A stretch of DNA of 64,000 nt from Pseudomonas sp. LD120 (GTDB taxonomy: Bacteria > Pseudomonadota > Gammaproteobacteria > Pseudomonadales > Pseudomonadaceae). Of this stretch, positions 44,409 to 53,698 are shown one piece after another. A program made the translations under genes and the position numbers. The stretch spans positions 589,712 to 653,711 of the forward strand of contig NZ_WVHL01000001.1 in assembly GCF_009861525.1 (NCBI RefSeq), given 5' to 3'. The stretch's first letter is position 1, and each line of letters begins with the position of its first letter. The notes under the pieces were generated by a model. The model saw nothing but the letters and a program-made list of their open reading frames with translations. It was not told the origin of the DNA and did not search any database.

Positions 44409-46688
44409 TTACAGCGTCTTGTTCGAAGCCGGATTGATCATGCGCGCCAAGCCGAGTTTCTTCAGCGCCAATTGCAGCGAACTGTGGATCACTTGCGGGT
44501 TGTCGATGGTCATCATTTCGTCCAGCAGCTCCCTGGCCTTGCTCATGCTGATCTGGCGCAGCATCCACTTCACTTTCGGCAGGTTGGTGGCGTTCATCGA
44601 CAGGCTGTCGAACCCCATGGCCATCAACAGCACCGCGGCCGCCGGATCGCCGGCCATCTCGCCACAGATACTCACCGGCTTGCCTTCGGCATGGGCATCA
44701 CGCACCACGTTCTGCAAGGCTTGCAGCACCGCCGGGTGCAGGTAGTCGTACAGATCGGCGACCCGCGGGTTGTTGCGGTCCACCGCCAGCAGGTACTGGG
44801 TCAGGTCGTTGGAGCCCACCGAGAGAAAGTCCACCTGGCGTGCCAGTTCCCGGGTCTGATACACCGCCGCCGGAATCTCGATCATCACCCCCACCGGCGG
44901 CATGGGCACGTCGGTGCCTTCGTCACGCACTTCGCCCCAGGCACGGTGAATCAGGTGCAAGGCTTCTTCCAGTTCATGGATGCCGGAAATCATCGGCAGC
45001 AGGATGCGCAGGTTGTTCAGGCCCTCGCTGGCCTTGAGCATGGCCCGGGCCTGTACCAGGAAAATTTCCGGGTGGTCGAGGGTGACGCGGATGCCACGCC
45101 AACCGAGGAACGGGTTGTCTTCCTTGATCGGGAAATACGACAGCGATTTGTCGCCGCCGATGTCCAGGCTGCGCATGGTCACCGGTTGCGGATGGAAGGC
45201 CGACAACTGCTCGCGGTAGATCGCCAACTGCTCTTTTTCGCTGGGGAAGCGCTGGTTGATCATGAACGGCACTTCAGTGCGGTACAGACCAACACCCTCG
45301 GCACCGCGCTTCTGCGCCCGGGCCACGTCGGCCAGCAGGCCGGTGTTGACCCACAGCGGCATGCGGTGGCCATCAGGGGTGATGCAAGGCAGATCGCGCA
45401 ATGCGTCCAGGCCCTGAGCCAGTTGCCGCTCTTCTTCCACCACATCGGCGAACTGCTTGCGCAGTACGTCGCTGGGGTTGGTGTACACCTCGCCGTGGTA
45501 GCCATCGACGATCATCTGGATGCCGTCGACCTTGGAGTACGGCAAATCCACCAAGCCCATTACCGTGGGAATGCCCATGGCCCGGGCGAGAATCGCCACA
45601 TGGGAGTTGCCCGAACCCAGTACCGACACCAGCCCCACCAGCTTGCCTTCGGGCACTTCGCCGAGCATGGCCGGGGTCAGTTCTTCGCTGACCAGGATGG
45701 TGTTGTCGGGGTAGACCAGGGTCTGCTGGCGCTCTTCCTGCAGGTAAGCCAGGAGTCGACGCCCCAGATCCTTGACGTCCGAGGCACGCTCACGCAGGTA
45801 GGCGTCGTCCATCAATTCAAAACGGTTGACGTGATCGGTGACCACCTGGCGCAACGCGCCCTGGGCCCATTGCCCGGTCTTGATCACGGTTTTCACTTCG
45901 CTGCCCAGGGACGCATCGTCGAGCATCATCAGATAGACGTCGAACAGTGCGCGCTCTTCCGGGCGCAACTGAGTGGCGAGCTTTTCCGACAGCGCCCGCA
46001 TGTCGGCGCGTACCCCTTCCAGGGCGGTCTTGAACAACGCCAGCTCGGCGTCGATATCGGTGATGTGCTTGTCTGGCACGACATCCAGGTCAGCCGGCGG
46101 CAGCATGACCACCGCACTACCCACGGCCGCGCCGGGGGAGCCCGGTACGCCGACGAACTTGGCTTCTTGAATGCCTTTGCCCTGTCGACCCAGGCCGCGG
46201 ATCGAACCCGTGGCTTCGGCATGGGCGATGACCCCGGCGAGCTGGGCACTCATGGTCACCAGGAAGGCTTCTTCGCCTTCATCGAACTGACGACGCTCTT
46301 TCTGCTGGATCACCAGCACGCCCACCACCCGCCGGTGGTGAATGATCGGCGCGCCGAGGAACGAGGCATAACGTTCTTCACCGGTTTCGGCGAAGTAGCG
46401 GTAGCGCGGGTGATCGGCGGCGTTTTCCAGGTTGAGAGGCTCTTCCCGCGTGCCCACCAGGCCCACCAGGCCTTCATTGGGGGCCATGCTGACCTTGCCA
46501 ATGGAGCGCTTGTTCAAGCCCTCGGTGGCCATCAGCACGAAACGGTTGGTTTCCGGGTCCAGCAAATAGACCGAGCAGACCTGGCTGCCCATGGCCTCTT
46601 TGACGCGCAATACAATAATCCCTAACGCCGCCTTGAGATCCTTGGCGGAGTTAACTTCCTGGACGATCTTGCGCAGCGTATTGAGCAT
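44409..46688 (-). CDS. ptsP: Phosphoenolpyruvate-protein phosphotransferase PtsP (EI-Ntr)
   Basis: 759 aa. An N-terminal GAF domain (residues ~1-165, with SVYLLDPETNRFVLMAT) is followed by the enzyme I N-terminal domain. The phosphohistidine site is in GSGNSHVAILARAMGIP, and the PEP-utilising barrel has LYRTEVPFM, MRSLDIGGDKSLSYF and the catalytic cysteine in SICGEMAG. It starts the nitrogen PTS phosphorelay (EI-Ntr to NPr to EIIA-Ntr), which tunes K+ uptake, biofilm and secondary metabolism in Pseudomonas. It lies 22 bp after rppH on the same strand, the conserved rppH-ptsP operon. Confidence 0.96.
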   Translation of the reverse strand: MLNTLRKIVQEVNSAKDLKAALGIIVLRVKEAMGSQVCSVYLLDPETNRFVLMATEGLNKRSIGKVSMAPNEGLVGLVGTREEPLNLENAADHPRYRYFAETGEERYASFLGAPIIHHRRVVGVLVIQQKERRQFDEGEEAFLVTMSAQLAGVIAHAEATGSIRGLGRQGKGIQEAKFVGVPGSPGAAVGSAVVMLPPADLDVVPDKHITDIDAELALFKTALEGVRADMRALSEKLATQLRPEERALFDVYLMMLDDASLGSEVKTVIKTGQWAQGALRQVVTDHVNRFELMDDAYLRERASDVKDLGRRLLAYLQEERQQTLVYPDNTILVSEELTPAMLGEVPEGKLVGLVSVLGSGNSHVAILARAMGIPTVMGLVDLPYSKVDGIQMIVDGYHGEVYTNPSDVLRKQFADVVEEERQLAQGLDALRDLPCITPDGHRMPLWVNTGLLADVARAQKRGAEGVGLYRTEVPFMINQRFPSEKEQLAIYREQLSAFHPQPVTMRSLDIGGDKSLSYFPIKEDNPFLGWRGIRVTLDHPEIFLVQARAMLKASEGLNNLRILLPMISGIHELEEALHLIHRAWGEVRDEGTDVPMPPVGVMIEIPAAVYQTRELARQVDFLSVGSNDLTQYLLAVDRNNPRVADLYDYLHPAVLQALQNVVRDAHAEGKPVSICGEMAGDPAAAVLLMAMGFDSLSMNATNLPKVKWMLRQISMSKARELLDEMMTIDNPQVIHSSLQLALKKLGLARMINPASNKTL

Positions 46689-46710
46689 GGCTCGGGGTCG
46701 AACTCCGTCG

Positions 46711-47190
46711 TCAGTCGCGCACTAAAAGGCGCGGGGCAAGCTCTTTGAGAGCGCGGCGATACACTTCGCGCTTGAATGTCACCACCTGGCCCAACGGATA
46801 CCAATAACTGACCCAGCGCCAGCCATCGAATTCCGGTTTACCGGTCAAATCCATCCGCACCCGCTGCTCGTTGGAGATCAGGCGCAGGAGAAACCATTTC
46901 TGTTTCTGGCCGATGCACAGCGGTTGGCTGTGGGTCCGGACCAGACGCTGCGGCAAACGATAGCGCAACCAGCCCCGAGTGCAGGCGAGAATTTGCACAT
47001 CTTCGCGCTCCAGGCCTACTTCTTCGTTCAACTCGCGATACAAGGCGTCTTCCGGCGTTTCGTCAGGGTTGATGCCTCCTTGAGGAAACTGCCAGGCATC
47101 TTGATTGATACGGCGAGCCCATAGCACCTGGCCAGCATCATTCGTCAGAATGATCCCGACATTGGGGCGAAAACCATCGGGGTCGATCAC
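46711..47190 (-). CDS. rppH: RNA pyrophosphohydrolase
   Basis: 159 aa from a GTG at 47190 ([15 protein letters not shown] when read as Met); an upstream in-frame start would add 20 residues absent from the family. The Nudix box is complete, from [17 protein letters not shown] to [22 protein letters not shown] precedes it. It converts 5'-triphosphate mRNA ends to monophosphate and so triggers RNase E decay. Conserved as the gene before ptsP. Confidence 0.95.
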   Translation of the reverse strand: MIDPDGFRPNVGIILTNDAGQVLWARRINQDAWQFPQGGINPDETPEDALYRELNEEVGLEREDVQILACTRGWLRYRLPQRLVRTHSQPLCIGQKQKWFLLRLISNEQRVRMDLTGKPEFDGWRWVSYWYPLGQVVTFKREVYRRALKELAPRLLVRD

Positions 47191-47334
47191 GGCTACAACC
47201 TCGCAAACGCATGTCGCCGCATTGTTCCACAAAGCTTGGGAATGCAGCAACGAGGCTGCTTAGCTTATGTGCACTCTTGTGAAAAGACCGTATTCTGAGC
47301 ACCTTTTTCCGCGACTTTTCAGCGAGTAACTGCA

Positions 47335-47991
47335 ATGCGCCTGGCTTTATTCGACTTGGACAACACGCTTTTGGGCGGCGACAGCGACCACGCCTGGGGT
47401 GACTACCTGTGTGAACGGGGCTTCCTCGATCCCATCGCCTACAAGACCCGCAACGACGAGTTCTACCAGGATTACCTGGCCGGGAAACTCGACAACGCCG
47501 CTTACCTGAACTTCTGCCTGGAAATCCTCGGCCGCACCGAAATGACCGTGCTCGAACAATGGCATCGCGACTATATGCGCGACTGCATCGAGCCCATTCT
47601 CTTGCCCAAGGCCCAAGCCCTGCTGGAGCAACACCGCGACGCCGGTGACAAGCTGGTGATCATCACCGCCACCAACCGCTTCATCACCACGCCGATCGCC
47701 CAGCGCCTGGGCGTGGAACACCTGATCGCCACCGAATGCGAAATGCGGGACGGCCGCTACACCGGACGCAGCACCGACGTGCCGTGCTTTCGTGAAGGCA
47801 AGGTCACCCGCCTGAACCGCTGGCTGGAAGAAACCGGCCACAACCTGCAAGACAGCTACTTCTACAGCGACTCGATGAACGACCTGCCGCTGCTGGAGCA
47901 AGTAACCACCCCGGTGGCCGTCGATCCGGACCCTAACCTGCGGGCCGAAGCCGAAAAACGCGGCTGGCCGGTCATCAGCCTGCGCGATTAA
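47335..47991 (+). CDS. HAD-IB family phosphatase
   Basis: 218 aa. Motif I is [17 protein letters not shown] (nucleophile Asp7, acid Asp9), motif II ITATNRF, motif III Lys in FREGKVTRL, and motif [13 protein letters not shown]. This is the SerB-like IB subclass with a small helical cap. Relatives in this syntenic place have been described as histidinol-phosphate phosphatases; phosphoserine phosphatase activity is another possibility. Divergent from rppH, with a perfect hairpin after the stop. Confidence 0.85.
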   Translation: MRLALFDLDNTLLGGDSDHAWGDYLCERGFLDPIAYKTRNDEFYQDYLAGKLDNAAYLNFCLEILGRTEMTVLEQWHRDYMRDCIEPILLPKAQALLEQHRDAGDKLVIITATNRFITTPIAQRLGVEHLIATECEMRDGRYTGRSTDVPCFREGKVTRLNRWLEETGHNLQDSYFYSDSMNDLPLLEQVTTPVAVDPDPNLRAEAEKRGWPVISLRD

Positions 47992-47997
47992 GCCCCC

Positions 47998-48027
47998 TTG
48001 CCAGCCAGCCTCGGCGCTGGCTGGCAA
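47998..48027. terminator. Perfect hairpin between convergent genes
   Basis: TTGCCAGCCAGC, loop CTCGGC, GCTGGCTGGCAA: 12 bp with no mismatch, 7 bases past the HAD gene stop and 17 before the DUF2269 stop. It has no T-tract; likely a bidirectional transcription barrier. Confidence 0.65.
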
Positions 48028-48043
48028 ACAAGCCTCGCCAGCC

Positions 48044-48511
48044 CTAAACCGGCTTGGCCACCATCAGATAGAAAATCGCCATGAAGGCCAGAAACGCCGG
48101 CCAGCCCAAGGCAAACCACCAGCGCATATAAAGAGTGGCCCGCAACGGCATCGGGGTCCCGTCCTGAAGGGCCTGCTCGGCCATCTTGTGCACGCGGATC
48201 TGCAACCAGACCACCGGCAACCAGCACAGCCCCGCCAGCACATACAGTCCCAGGCTCCACATCAACCACGCTTGCTGGATCGGCCAGCCCGCCAAATGCA
48301 CAAGCCCCAGCCCGCTCAACGGCTGGAACACCGCGGTGGTGGCGGTAAAAGCCCAATCCGCAAACACCAAGTGCTTGAAGGTCACGGCAATCACTTCCAG
48401 CTTGCCGCTGCGCCAGGCTCGCAGCGCGTAGTACGCCGACCCCGCTCCCAGGCCAAAGAGCACGGTGGAGGACAGGATATGCAGGGTTTTCAACAGCAGA
48501 TAAGCACTCAT
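48044..48511 (-). CDS. DUF2269 family membrane protein (paralogue A)
   Basis: 155 aa from the ATG at 48511, which overlaps the preceding gene's stop by 4 bp (ATGA). Four membrane helices are expected, the first with LKTLHILSSTVLFG. The same LKTLH signature opens the other DUF2269 protein of this operon (49791), and both end in AKPV. A histidine in the first helix and conserved Trp-Pro stretches (LAGWPIQQAW; VHRVGWPLGQTW in the other) are shared. Role unknown; membrane-embedded His residues might bind a cofactor. Confidence 0.8.
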   Translation of the reverse strand: MSAYLLLKTLHILSSTVLFGLGAGSAYYALRAWRSGKLEVIAVTFKHLVFADWAFTATTAVFQPLSGLGLVHLAGWPIQQAWLMWSLGLYVLAGLCWLPVVWLQIRVHKMAEQALQDGTPMPLRATLYMRWWFALGWPAFLAFMAIFYLMVAKPV

Positions 48512-49764
48512 CGACGGGGTTCGGTCCACAACAGCCATAGGGTCGCCACCATCAGCACCAGGTTTTTGGCCACGGCGGCATAAGGGTCAAACCAGAAATG
48601 CGGGAGGATCAGGCTGATGATCAGGGTGTAGCCGAACATCAACAGCAGTTGCGCCTGCAAAGCTCGACGGCGCCAGCGCCGCAGCAGCAGGCCGACACCC
48701 AGCACGGCGTCGCAGAGCGAGCCTGCGATCACCGCCAGAGCCGCCCAGACGCCCTGCACGCCGGCCTCGGCCATGATCCGCAAGCCCCAGTCGTAGCCCG
48801 GGCCGATGCACACCAGCGCCGTGCCCAGCCAGATCAACACCATCACCGCAAGCAGCAACGGGCGCAGGGCCAGTTGGGTGCTTTGCGCCGCCTGCGGCCA
48901 GTCCTGCAGGCGGGCCGCCAGGGGCGCCGCGTGATAACCGCAGACCAAAGCCAGCACCTCGGGATCCGCCAGGTTGTCACTGCGCGCCATGGCCAGGCTT
49001 TGCCGGTTCAAGGCGCGCCAGCCCAGGTGATCACCTGCGCCAGCTGCCAGCCTGAGCAGTATCGAAGGCAGTTGGAAGTAACGGGCCGGGGCCCAGCCCT
49101 GGGCCGCCCGCAGGCGATCCAGCAACTGCGCCATGGTCATGCGTTCCGGGCCGACCAGGGGCAAGACCATGGATTGCTGTGGCCATTGCCTGAGCAACGC
49201 CAGCACCGCCGCGCTCAAGTCCTCGACATGCAGGGGCTGCATCTGCGCCTTGGTGGACAACAACCCCAGCAGCGGCCAGGGCGACATCTTCGCCAGCCAG
49301 CCGCTGCTGGCACCGCCGGCGCCAAGCACCAGCGACGGCCGCAGCACCACGGCCGCAATGCCCGAGCGCAGCAGGTAGTCATCCGCCGCGGCTTTGCTGG
49401 CAAGAAATGGCACATGGGGCTGGGTGCCGGCCCCCAACGCGGAAATCTGCAGCACCCGCACACCACGGGCCTGCGCCAGATCGAACAGGGCACGCGTGCC
49501 CAGGTCCTGGGTCAGGGTCAGCACCCGGGCATCGGTACTCAACAACCCGGCGGCATTGATCAGCACATCGGTATCGGCAGGCAGGACAAAGGGCTGGGGC
49601 TCACGCCCCAGACGAGCAAGATCCAGTTGCCGCCATTCCACCCCCGGCAGGCCGCGCGGCTGTGGATAACGGCTGGTGGCGATTAATTGATGACCGGCGG
49701 CGTGCAGCGCCGCCAACAGATGGCGACCGACAAACCCTGTGGCCCCCACCAGAACAACCTTCAT
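48508..49764 (-). CDS. SDR-type NAD(P)-binding protein fused to a DoxX-like membrane domain
   Basis: 418 aa. The N-terminal ~290 residues are an atypical (extended) SDR domain: VVLVGATGFVGRHL for the nucleotide, INAAGLLSTD, ISALGAGTQPHVPFLASKAAAD. The C-terminal ~125 residues hold four hydrophobic helices of DoxX/DUF4166-neighbour type (LLAVMVLIWLGTALVCIGPGY, SLCDAVLGVGLLLRRW). Such fusions tie a nucleotide-sugar/quinone-type reductase fold to the membrane. It sits between two DUF2269 genes, overlapping one by 4 bp. Substrate unknown. Confidence 0.82.
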   Translation of the reverse strand: MKVVLVGATGFVGRHLLAALHAAGHQLIATSRYPQPRGLPGVEWRQLDLARLGREPQPFVLPADTDVLINAAGLLSTDARVLTLTQDLGTRALFDLAQARGVRVLQISALGAGTQPHVPFLASKAAADDYLLRSGIAAVVLRPSLVLGAGGASSGWLAKMSPWPLLGLLSTKAQMQPLHVEDLSAAVLALLRQWPQQSMVLPLVGPERMTMAQLLDRLRAAQGWAPARYFQLPSILLRLAAGAGDHLGWRALNRQSLAMARSDNLADPEVLALVCGYHAAPLAARLQDWPQAAQSTQLALRPLLLAVMVLIWLGTALVCIGPGYDWGLRIMAEAGVQGVWAALAVIAGSLCDAVLGVGLLLRRWRRRALQAQLLLMFGYTLIISLILPHFWFDPYAAVAKNLVLMVATLWLLWTEPRR

Positions 49765-49790
49765 GGCAATCCTTCAGCTGTGCGCCGGGT

Positions 49791-50219
49791 TCAGACCGGC
49801 TTGGCCCCCATGAGGCCGGCAATGGCGACAAAACACAGGGCACTGAAGACCGCCAGCACCAAGGTGAAGGTCAAGCCGCTGGCAGCCTTGGCCCGCCGCA
49901 GACAATTGAGCCGCACCATCAGCCACAGCCAGGCCAGCGCGCCCAAGGCATAGAGCACACTGGAACCCAAGAGCCAGGTCTGCCCCAACGGCCAGCCCAC
50001 CCGGTGCACCATCCACCAGCCGGTGAACGGCAGGCTGAGCAAACCGATTGCCAACAGCAGCCAGCCGAACAGGCCGGGGCGATGCAGCACTCGGCTGTAC
50101 ACCGTTGCATCACCCTGGCGGCGCAAGCGCCAGACCCAGAGCGCCAACCCCAACGCACTGCCCAGCAGCAGCACGGTGGCCAGCACATGAAGCGTCTTAA
50201 GCGTGGTCAGTGTTTCCAT
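49791..50219 (-). CDS. DUF2269 family membrane protein (paralogue B)
   Basis: 142 aa, four predicted helices, first gene of the three-gene operon. It begins METLTTLKTLHVLATVLLLG, close to its paralogue at 48044, and shares the VGWPLGQTW stretch and the AKPV end. No catalytic motif is seen. It lies 26 bp before the SDR/DoxX gene and 40 bp after ilvA on the same strand, so read-through from ilvA is possible. Confidence 0.8.
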   Translation of the reverse strand: METLTTLKTLHVLATVLLLGSALGLALWVWRLRRQGDATVYSRVLHRPGLFGWLLLAIGLLSLPFTGWWMVHRVGWPLGQTWLLGSSVLYALGALAWLWLMVRLNCLRRAKAASGLTFTLVLAVFSALCFVAIAGLMGAKPV

Positions 50220-50259
50220 GTTCTTGCTTCCTTAAGGCCCCGCTCCTCAGCGTAGTCGC

Positions 50260-51774
50260 TCAACCGAGGAACAACTGATACGCCGGGTTATCGCTTTCAT
50301 CCCAGTACGGATAGCCGATCTGCTCCAGAGCCGCCGGCACCAGATGACGCTCATCGGCCGGCACTTGCAGGCCGGCGACCACCCGACCATCCGCCGCGCC
50401 ATGGTTACGGTAATGGAACATCGAAATGTTCCAGCGTCCGCCCAGCTTGTTGAGGAAGTTGAACAGCGCACCCGGACGCTCCGGGAACTCGAAGCGCAGC
50501 ACCACTTCGTCGCTGACCTTCTCGGCATGACCACCGACCATGTAGCGGATGTGCAGCTTGGCCAATTCGTTGTCGGTCAGGTCGATCACCGGGAAGCCTT
50601 GCTCAGTCAGGCTGGCGATCAGGGCGCTGCGCGGATCGTTGTCCGGGTGGGTCTGCACGCCGACGAAAATGTGCGCCTCGCTGCCAGTGTTGTAGCGGTA
50701 GTTGAACTCGGTGATCTGACGCTTGCCCACCGCTTCGCAGAAGGCTTTGAAACTGCCCGGTTTCTCGGGAATGCTCACGGCGATGATGGCTTCACGGCCT
50801 TCACCCAGCTCGGCGCGCTCGGCCACATGGCGCAGGCGGTCGAAATTGACGTTGGCCCCGGAATCGATGGCCACCAGGGTCTGCCCGCTGATGCCGCGCT
50901 GCTCGACGTACTTCTTGATCCCGGCCACGCCCAGGGCGCCGGCAGGTTCGGTGATCGAGCGGGTATCGTCGTAGATATCCTTGATGGCCGCGCAGATCTC
51001 GTCGGTGCTGACGGTAATCACTTCGTCCACATAGTGTTTGCAAATATCGAAGGTGTGCTGGCCGATCTGCGCCACCGCCACGCCGTCGGCGAAGATGCCC
51101 ACGGTCGGCAATACCACGCGCTCACCGGCGGCCATGGCCGCTTGCAGGCAATTGGAGTCGTCCGGCTCGACACCAATGACCTTGATCTCCGGCCGCAGGT
51201 ATTTCACGTAGGCCGCGATGCCGGCGATCAGCCCGCCACCGCCCACCGGCACGAAAATCGCATCCAGTGGCCCCGGGTGCTGACGCAGGATTTCCATCGC
51301 CACGGTGCCCTGCCCGGCAATAGTGTGGGGATCGTCATAAGGATGGATATAGACGTAGCCTTTTTCGTCCACCAGCTTCAGCGAGTAGGCCAGCGCCTCG
51401 GGAAAACTGTCGCCATGCAGCACCACTTTGCCGCCACGCGAGCGCACGCCTTCAACCTTGATCTCGGGTGTGGTCTTGGGCATTACGATGGTGGCCTTGA
51501 CCCCCAGCACCTTGGCCGCCAGAGCCAGGCCCTGGGCATGATTGCCCGCCGAGGCGGTGACCACGCCGCGGGCACGCTCGGCGTCGCTGAGCTGGGTCAG
51601 TTTGTTGTAGGCGCCACGAATCTTGAACGAGAACACCGGCTGCAAGTCTTCACGCTTGAGCCAGATCTGATTGCCCAGCCGCTCGGAGAGCTGGCGGGCC
51701 GTCTGCAATGGGGTTTCTACGGCAACGTCATAAACGCGCGAGGTGAGGATCTTCTTGACGTACTGTTCGAGCAT
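50260..51774 (-). CDS. ilvA: Threonine ammonia-lyase, biosynthetic
   Basis: 504 aa, the long biosynthetic form. The PLP lysine is in FSFKIRGAYNK (residues ~48-58), and the PLP-phosphate loop is VPVGGGGLIAG. Two C-terminal ACT-like regulatory domains (~335-504) bind isoleucine and valine. It deaminates threonine to 2-oxobutyrate, the first committed step to isoleucine, and works with IlvD (17.4 kb). Divergent from rpiA, the same arrangement as in many gamma-proteobacteria. Confidence 0.96.
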   Translation of the reverse strand: MLEQYVKKILTSRVYDVAVETPLQTARQLSERLGNQIWLKREDLQPVFSFKIRGAYNKLTQLSDAERARGVVTASAGNHAQGLALAAKVLGVKATIVMPKTTPEIKVEGVRSRGGKVVLHGDSFPEALAYSLKLVDEKGYVYIHPYDDPHTIAGQGTVAMEILRQHPGPLDAIFVPVGGGGLIAGIAAYVKYLRPEIKVIGVEPDDSNCLQAAMAAGERVVLPTVGIFADGVAVAQIGQHTFDICKHYVDEVITVSTDEICAAIKDIYDDTRSITEPAGALGVAGIKKYVEQRGISGQTLVAIDSGANVNFDRLRHVAERAELGEGREAIIAVSIPEKPGSFKAFCEAVGKRQITEFNYRYNTGSEAHIFVGVQTHPDNDPRSALIASLTEQGFPVIDLTDNELAKLHIRYMVGGHAEKVSDEVVLRFEFPERPGALFNFLNKLGGRWNISMFHYRNHGAADGRVVAGLQVPADERHLVPAALEQIGYPYWDESDNPAYQLFLG

Positions 51775-51931
51775 CGGAAAGCATCACTGAGCGGGTTGGG
51801 CAGGGCCAAGGAGTCTAACCCAGCGTTTGCCCGGGCGACCACACGAATACGGAGGTTTTAGCCGGCGCCCTCGCCACCCTCCCCGTATTGCCAACTCTCC
51901 CGCCCGGCCTGGCCGATTAGCCAAACGGGCA

Positions 51932-51960
51932 ATGACCGGATCTGTCGCGGCGCCTATAAT
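51932..51960 (+). promoter_or_regulatory. rpiA promoter
   Basis: ATGACC (51932-51937), 17-bp spacer, TATAAT (51955-51960), 39 bp before the rpiA ATG. The -10 is perfect and the -35 matches TTGACA at four of six positions. Confidence 0.65.
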
Positions 51961-51999
51961 GCCGGCCTTTGTGCCCCCCTTGCCCGCTTCGGAGCCCGC

Positions 52000-52671
52000 A
52001 TGACCCAGGATCAACTCAAACAGGCAGTCGCCCAGGCCGCCGTCGACCTTATCCTCCCGAAACTCGATGACAAGAGCATCGTCGGGGTCGGCACCGGCTC
52101 CACCGCCAACTGCTTCATCGACGCCCTGGCGAAGCACAAGGGCGCCTTCGACGGCGCCGTGGCCAGCTCTGAAGCCACCGCCGCACGCCTCAAGGGCCAC
52201 GGGATTGCGGTGTACGAGCTCAACACCGTCAGCGACCTGGAGTTCTACATCGACGGCGCCGACGAGAGCGACGAGCACCTGAACCTGATCAAGGGCGGCG
52301 GCGCCGCCCTGACCCGGGAAAAGATCGTGGCCGCCGTGGCCAAGACCTTCATCTGCATCGCCGACGCCAGCAAGCTGGTACCGGTGCTGGGCAACTTCCC
52401 GCTGCCCGTTGAAGTGATCCCGATGGCCCGCAGCCACGTGGCCCGCGAGCTGGTCAAGCTCGGCGGCGACCCGGTGTACCGCGAAGGCGTGATCACCGAC
52501 AACGGCAACATCATTCTCGACGTGCACAACATGCAGATCACCCACCCGGTGGAGCTGGAAAGCCAGATCAACGCCATTGTCGGCGTGGTCACCAACGGCC
52601 TGTTCGCCGCACGCCCTGCCGATGTACTGCTGCTGGGCACCACTGAAGGGGTGAAAACCCTCACGGCCTGA
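52000..52671 (+). CDS. rpiA: Ribose-5-phosphate isomerase A
   Basis: 223 aa. [17 protein letters not shown] (phosphate-binding loop), the DGADE catalytic region in [20 protein letters not shown], and [17 protein letters not shown] are present. It interconverts ribose-5-phosphate and ribulose-5-phosphate in the pentose phosphate pathway. Divergent from ilvA with its own sigma-70 promoter. A 7-bp stem (GCCGGCG/CGCCGGC, 52686-52706) follows and reaches into the convergent gene's 3' end. Confidence 0.97.
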   Translation: MTQDQLKQAVAQAAVDLILPKLDDKSIVGVGTGSTANCFIDALAKHKGAFDGAVASSEATAARLKGHGIAVYELNTVSDLEFYIDGADESDEHLNLIKGGGAALTREKIVAAVAKTFICIADASKLVPVLGNFPLPVEVIPMARSHVARELVKLGGDPVYREGVITDNGNIILDVHNMQITHPVELESQINAIVGVVTNGLFAARPADVLLLGTTEGVKTLTA

Positions 52672-52693
52672 GCCCGCCCATGGACGCCGGCGT

Positions 52694-53602
52694 CTAGTGC
52701 GCCGGCTTCTTAAAGACATAAAACAGGTTTGGCTCGCTCACCAGATACAGCGTGCCGGCGCCATCCATGGCCATTCCTTCGGCCTGAGGCACTGATTGGC
52801 CGAGGCCTTGGTGGCCTTTGCGCAGCGTCAGGGTACTCAATGGCCGCCCCTGGACATCCAGCTCCACCACCAGCCGCGACTCATCCGACAACGCCAGCAG
52901 GTGGCCGCTGCGCTGATCGTATTGCAGGCTCGACAAGTCCCGTACGAACAGCCTCGCGTCGCGCTTGGGATCGTTCAGCACCTGCACCCCAAGCGTCCGG
53001 CCTGAATCGTCCCGGGGGAAACCCTGAATTTCATAAATCAGCAGCGGATCGCGCTCCTTGGCCACGAACAGGCGCTGGCCCTGAGGGTCGTAGGCCAAGC
53101 CTTCGAAACCCTTGTTACCGGCAAAGTGCACACCCAAGGTGAGCTGCTCGGCGCCTGCCGCATCCACCCCCCTGGTGTCATCGCGCAGGTGGAGCTTGAT
53201 CAGTCGCTGTTGACGCTCGTCACTGATCACATAGGTGTCGGCACTGATGAACTCCACCGCCTCCGGATCACCAAAGCCAACCAGGGCGATACGCCGCAGA
53301 ACCTGACCGTCCAGGGACAGCTCGATCAGTTCGGCATTCTGGTTGGTCACGGTAAACAGGCTGTTGCGCAGCGGATCGTAGGTCAGCGCCGAGACCTCAT
53401 CCAGCCCCTCGATGGGCTTCGCTTCCAGCACCACACGATACTCACCAAGGCCCAGGGATTGTGGATCGGCCGCTTGCCAGTAGGTCTGCCAATCGAACCA
53501 TGCGCGTTGCCACAAACGGTGTTCGTGGACAAACACCGCGAGTAGCACGCTCATCAGACAGAAGATCAAGTAGAGGGGGCGCAAACGGGTCAGGCGAAAC
53601 AT
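52694..53602 (-). CDS. SdiA-regulated domain protein (paralogue A)
   Basis: 302 aa from the ATG at 53602. One N-terminal membrane anchor (residues ~9-27, PLYLIFCLMSVLLAVFV) places a ~260-residue beta-propeller-like domain outside the inner membrane. Repeated blade-like words occur (LSALTYDPLRNSLFTVTNQN-type, KGFEGLAYDPQGQRLFVAKE in part, AEGMAMDGAGTLYLVSEPNL). The family is named for SdiA-regulated E. coli genes; its biochemical role is not known. A closely similar gene lies immediately upstream (53699). Confidence 0.82.
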   Translation of the reverse strand: MFRLTRLRPLYLIFCLMSVLLAVFVHEHRLWQRAWFDWQTYWQAADPQSLGLGEYRVVLEAKPIEGLDEVSALTYDPLRNSLFTVTNQNAELIELSLDGQVLRRIALVGFGDPEAVEFISADTYVISDERQQRLIKLHLRDDTRGVDAAGAEQLTLGVHFAGNKGFEGLAYDPQGQRLFVAKERDPLLIYEIQGFPRDDSGRTLGVQVLNDPKRDARLFVRDLSSLQYDQRSGHLLALSDESRLVVELDVQGRPLSTLTLRKGHQGLGQSVPQAEGMAMDGAGTLYLVSEPNLFYVFKKPAH

Positions 53603-53698
53603 TGCACAACGGCTCGGATTCAAAAGAGGCGAGTGGAATATCACGACCGACTGAATTCAAGCTTAATCCACGCCCAGGCAGAGGAACCGCCCCAGGTA

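Noticed and set aside
44472..46625. A 717-codon plus-strand frame opposite ptsP
   Set aside because: Antisense shadow; ptsP has all catalytic motifs on the other strand.
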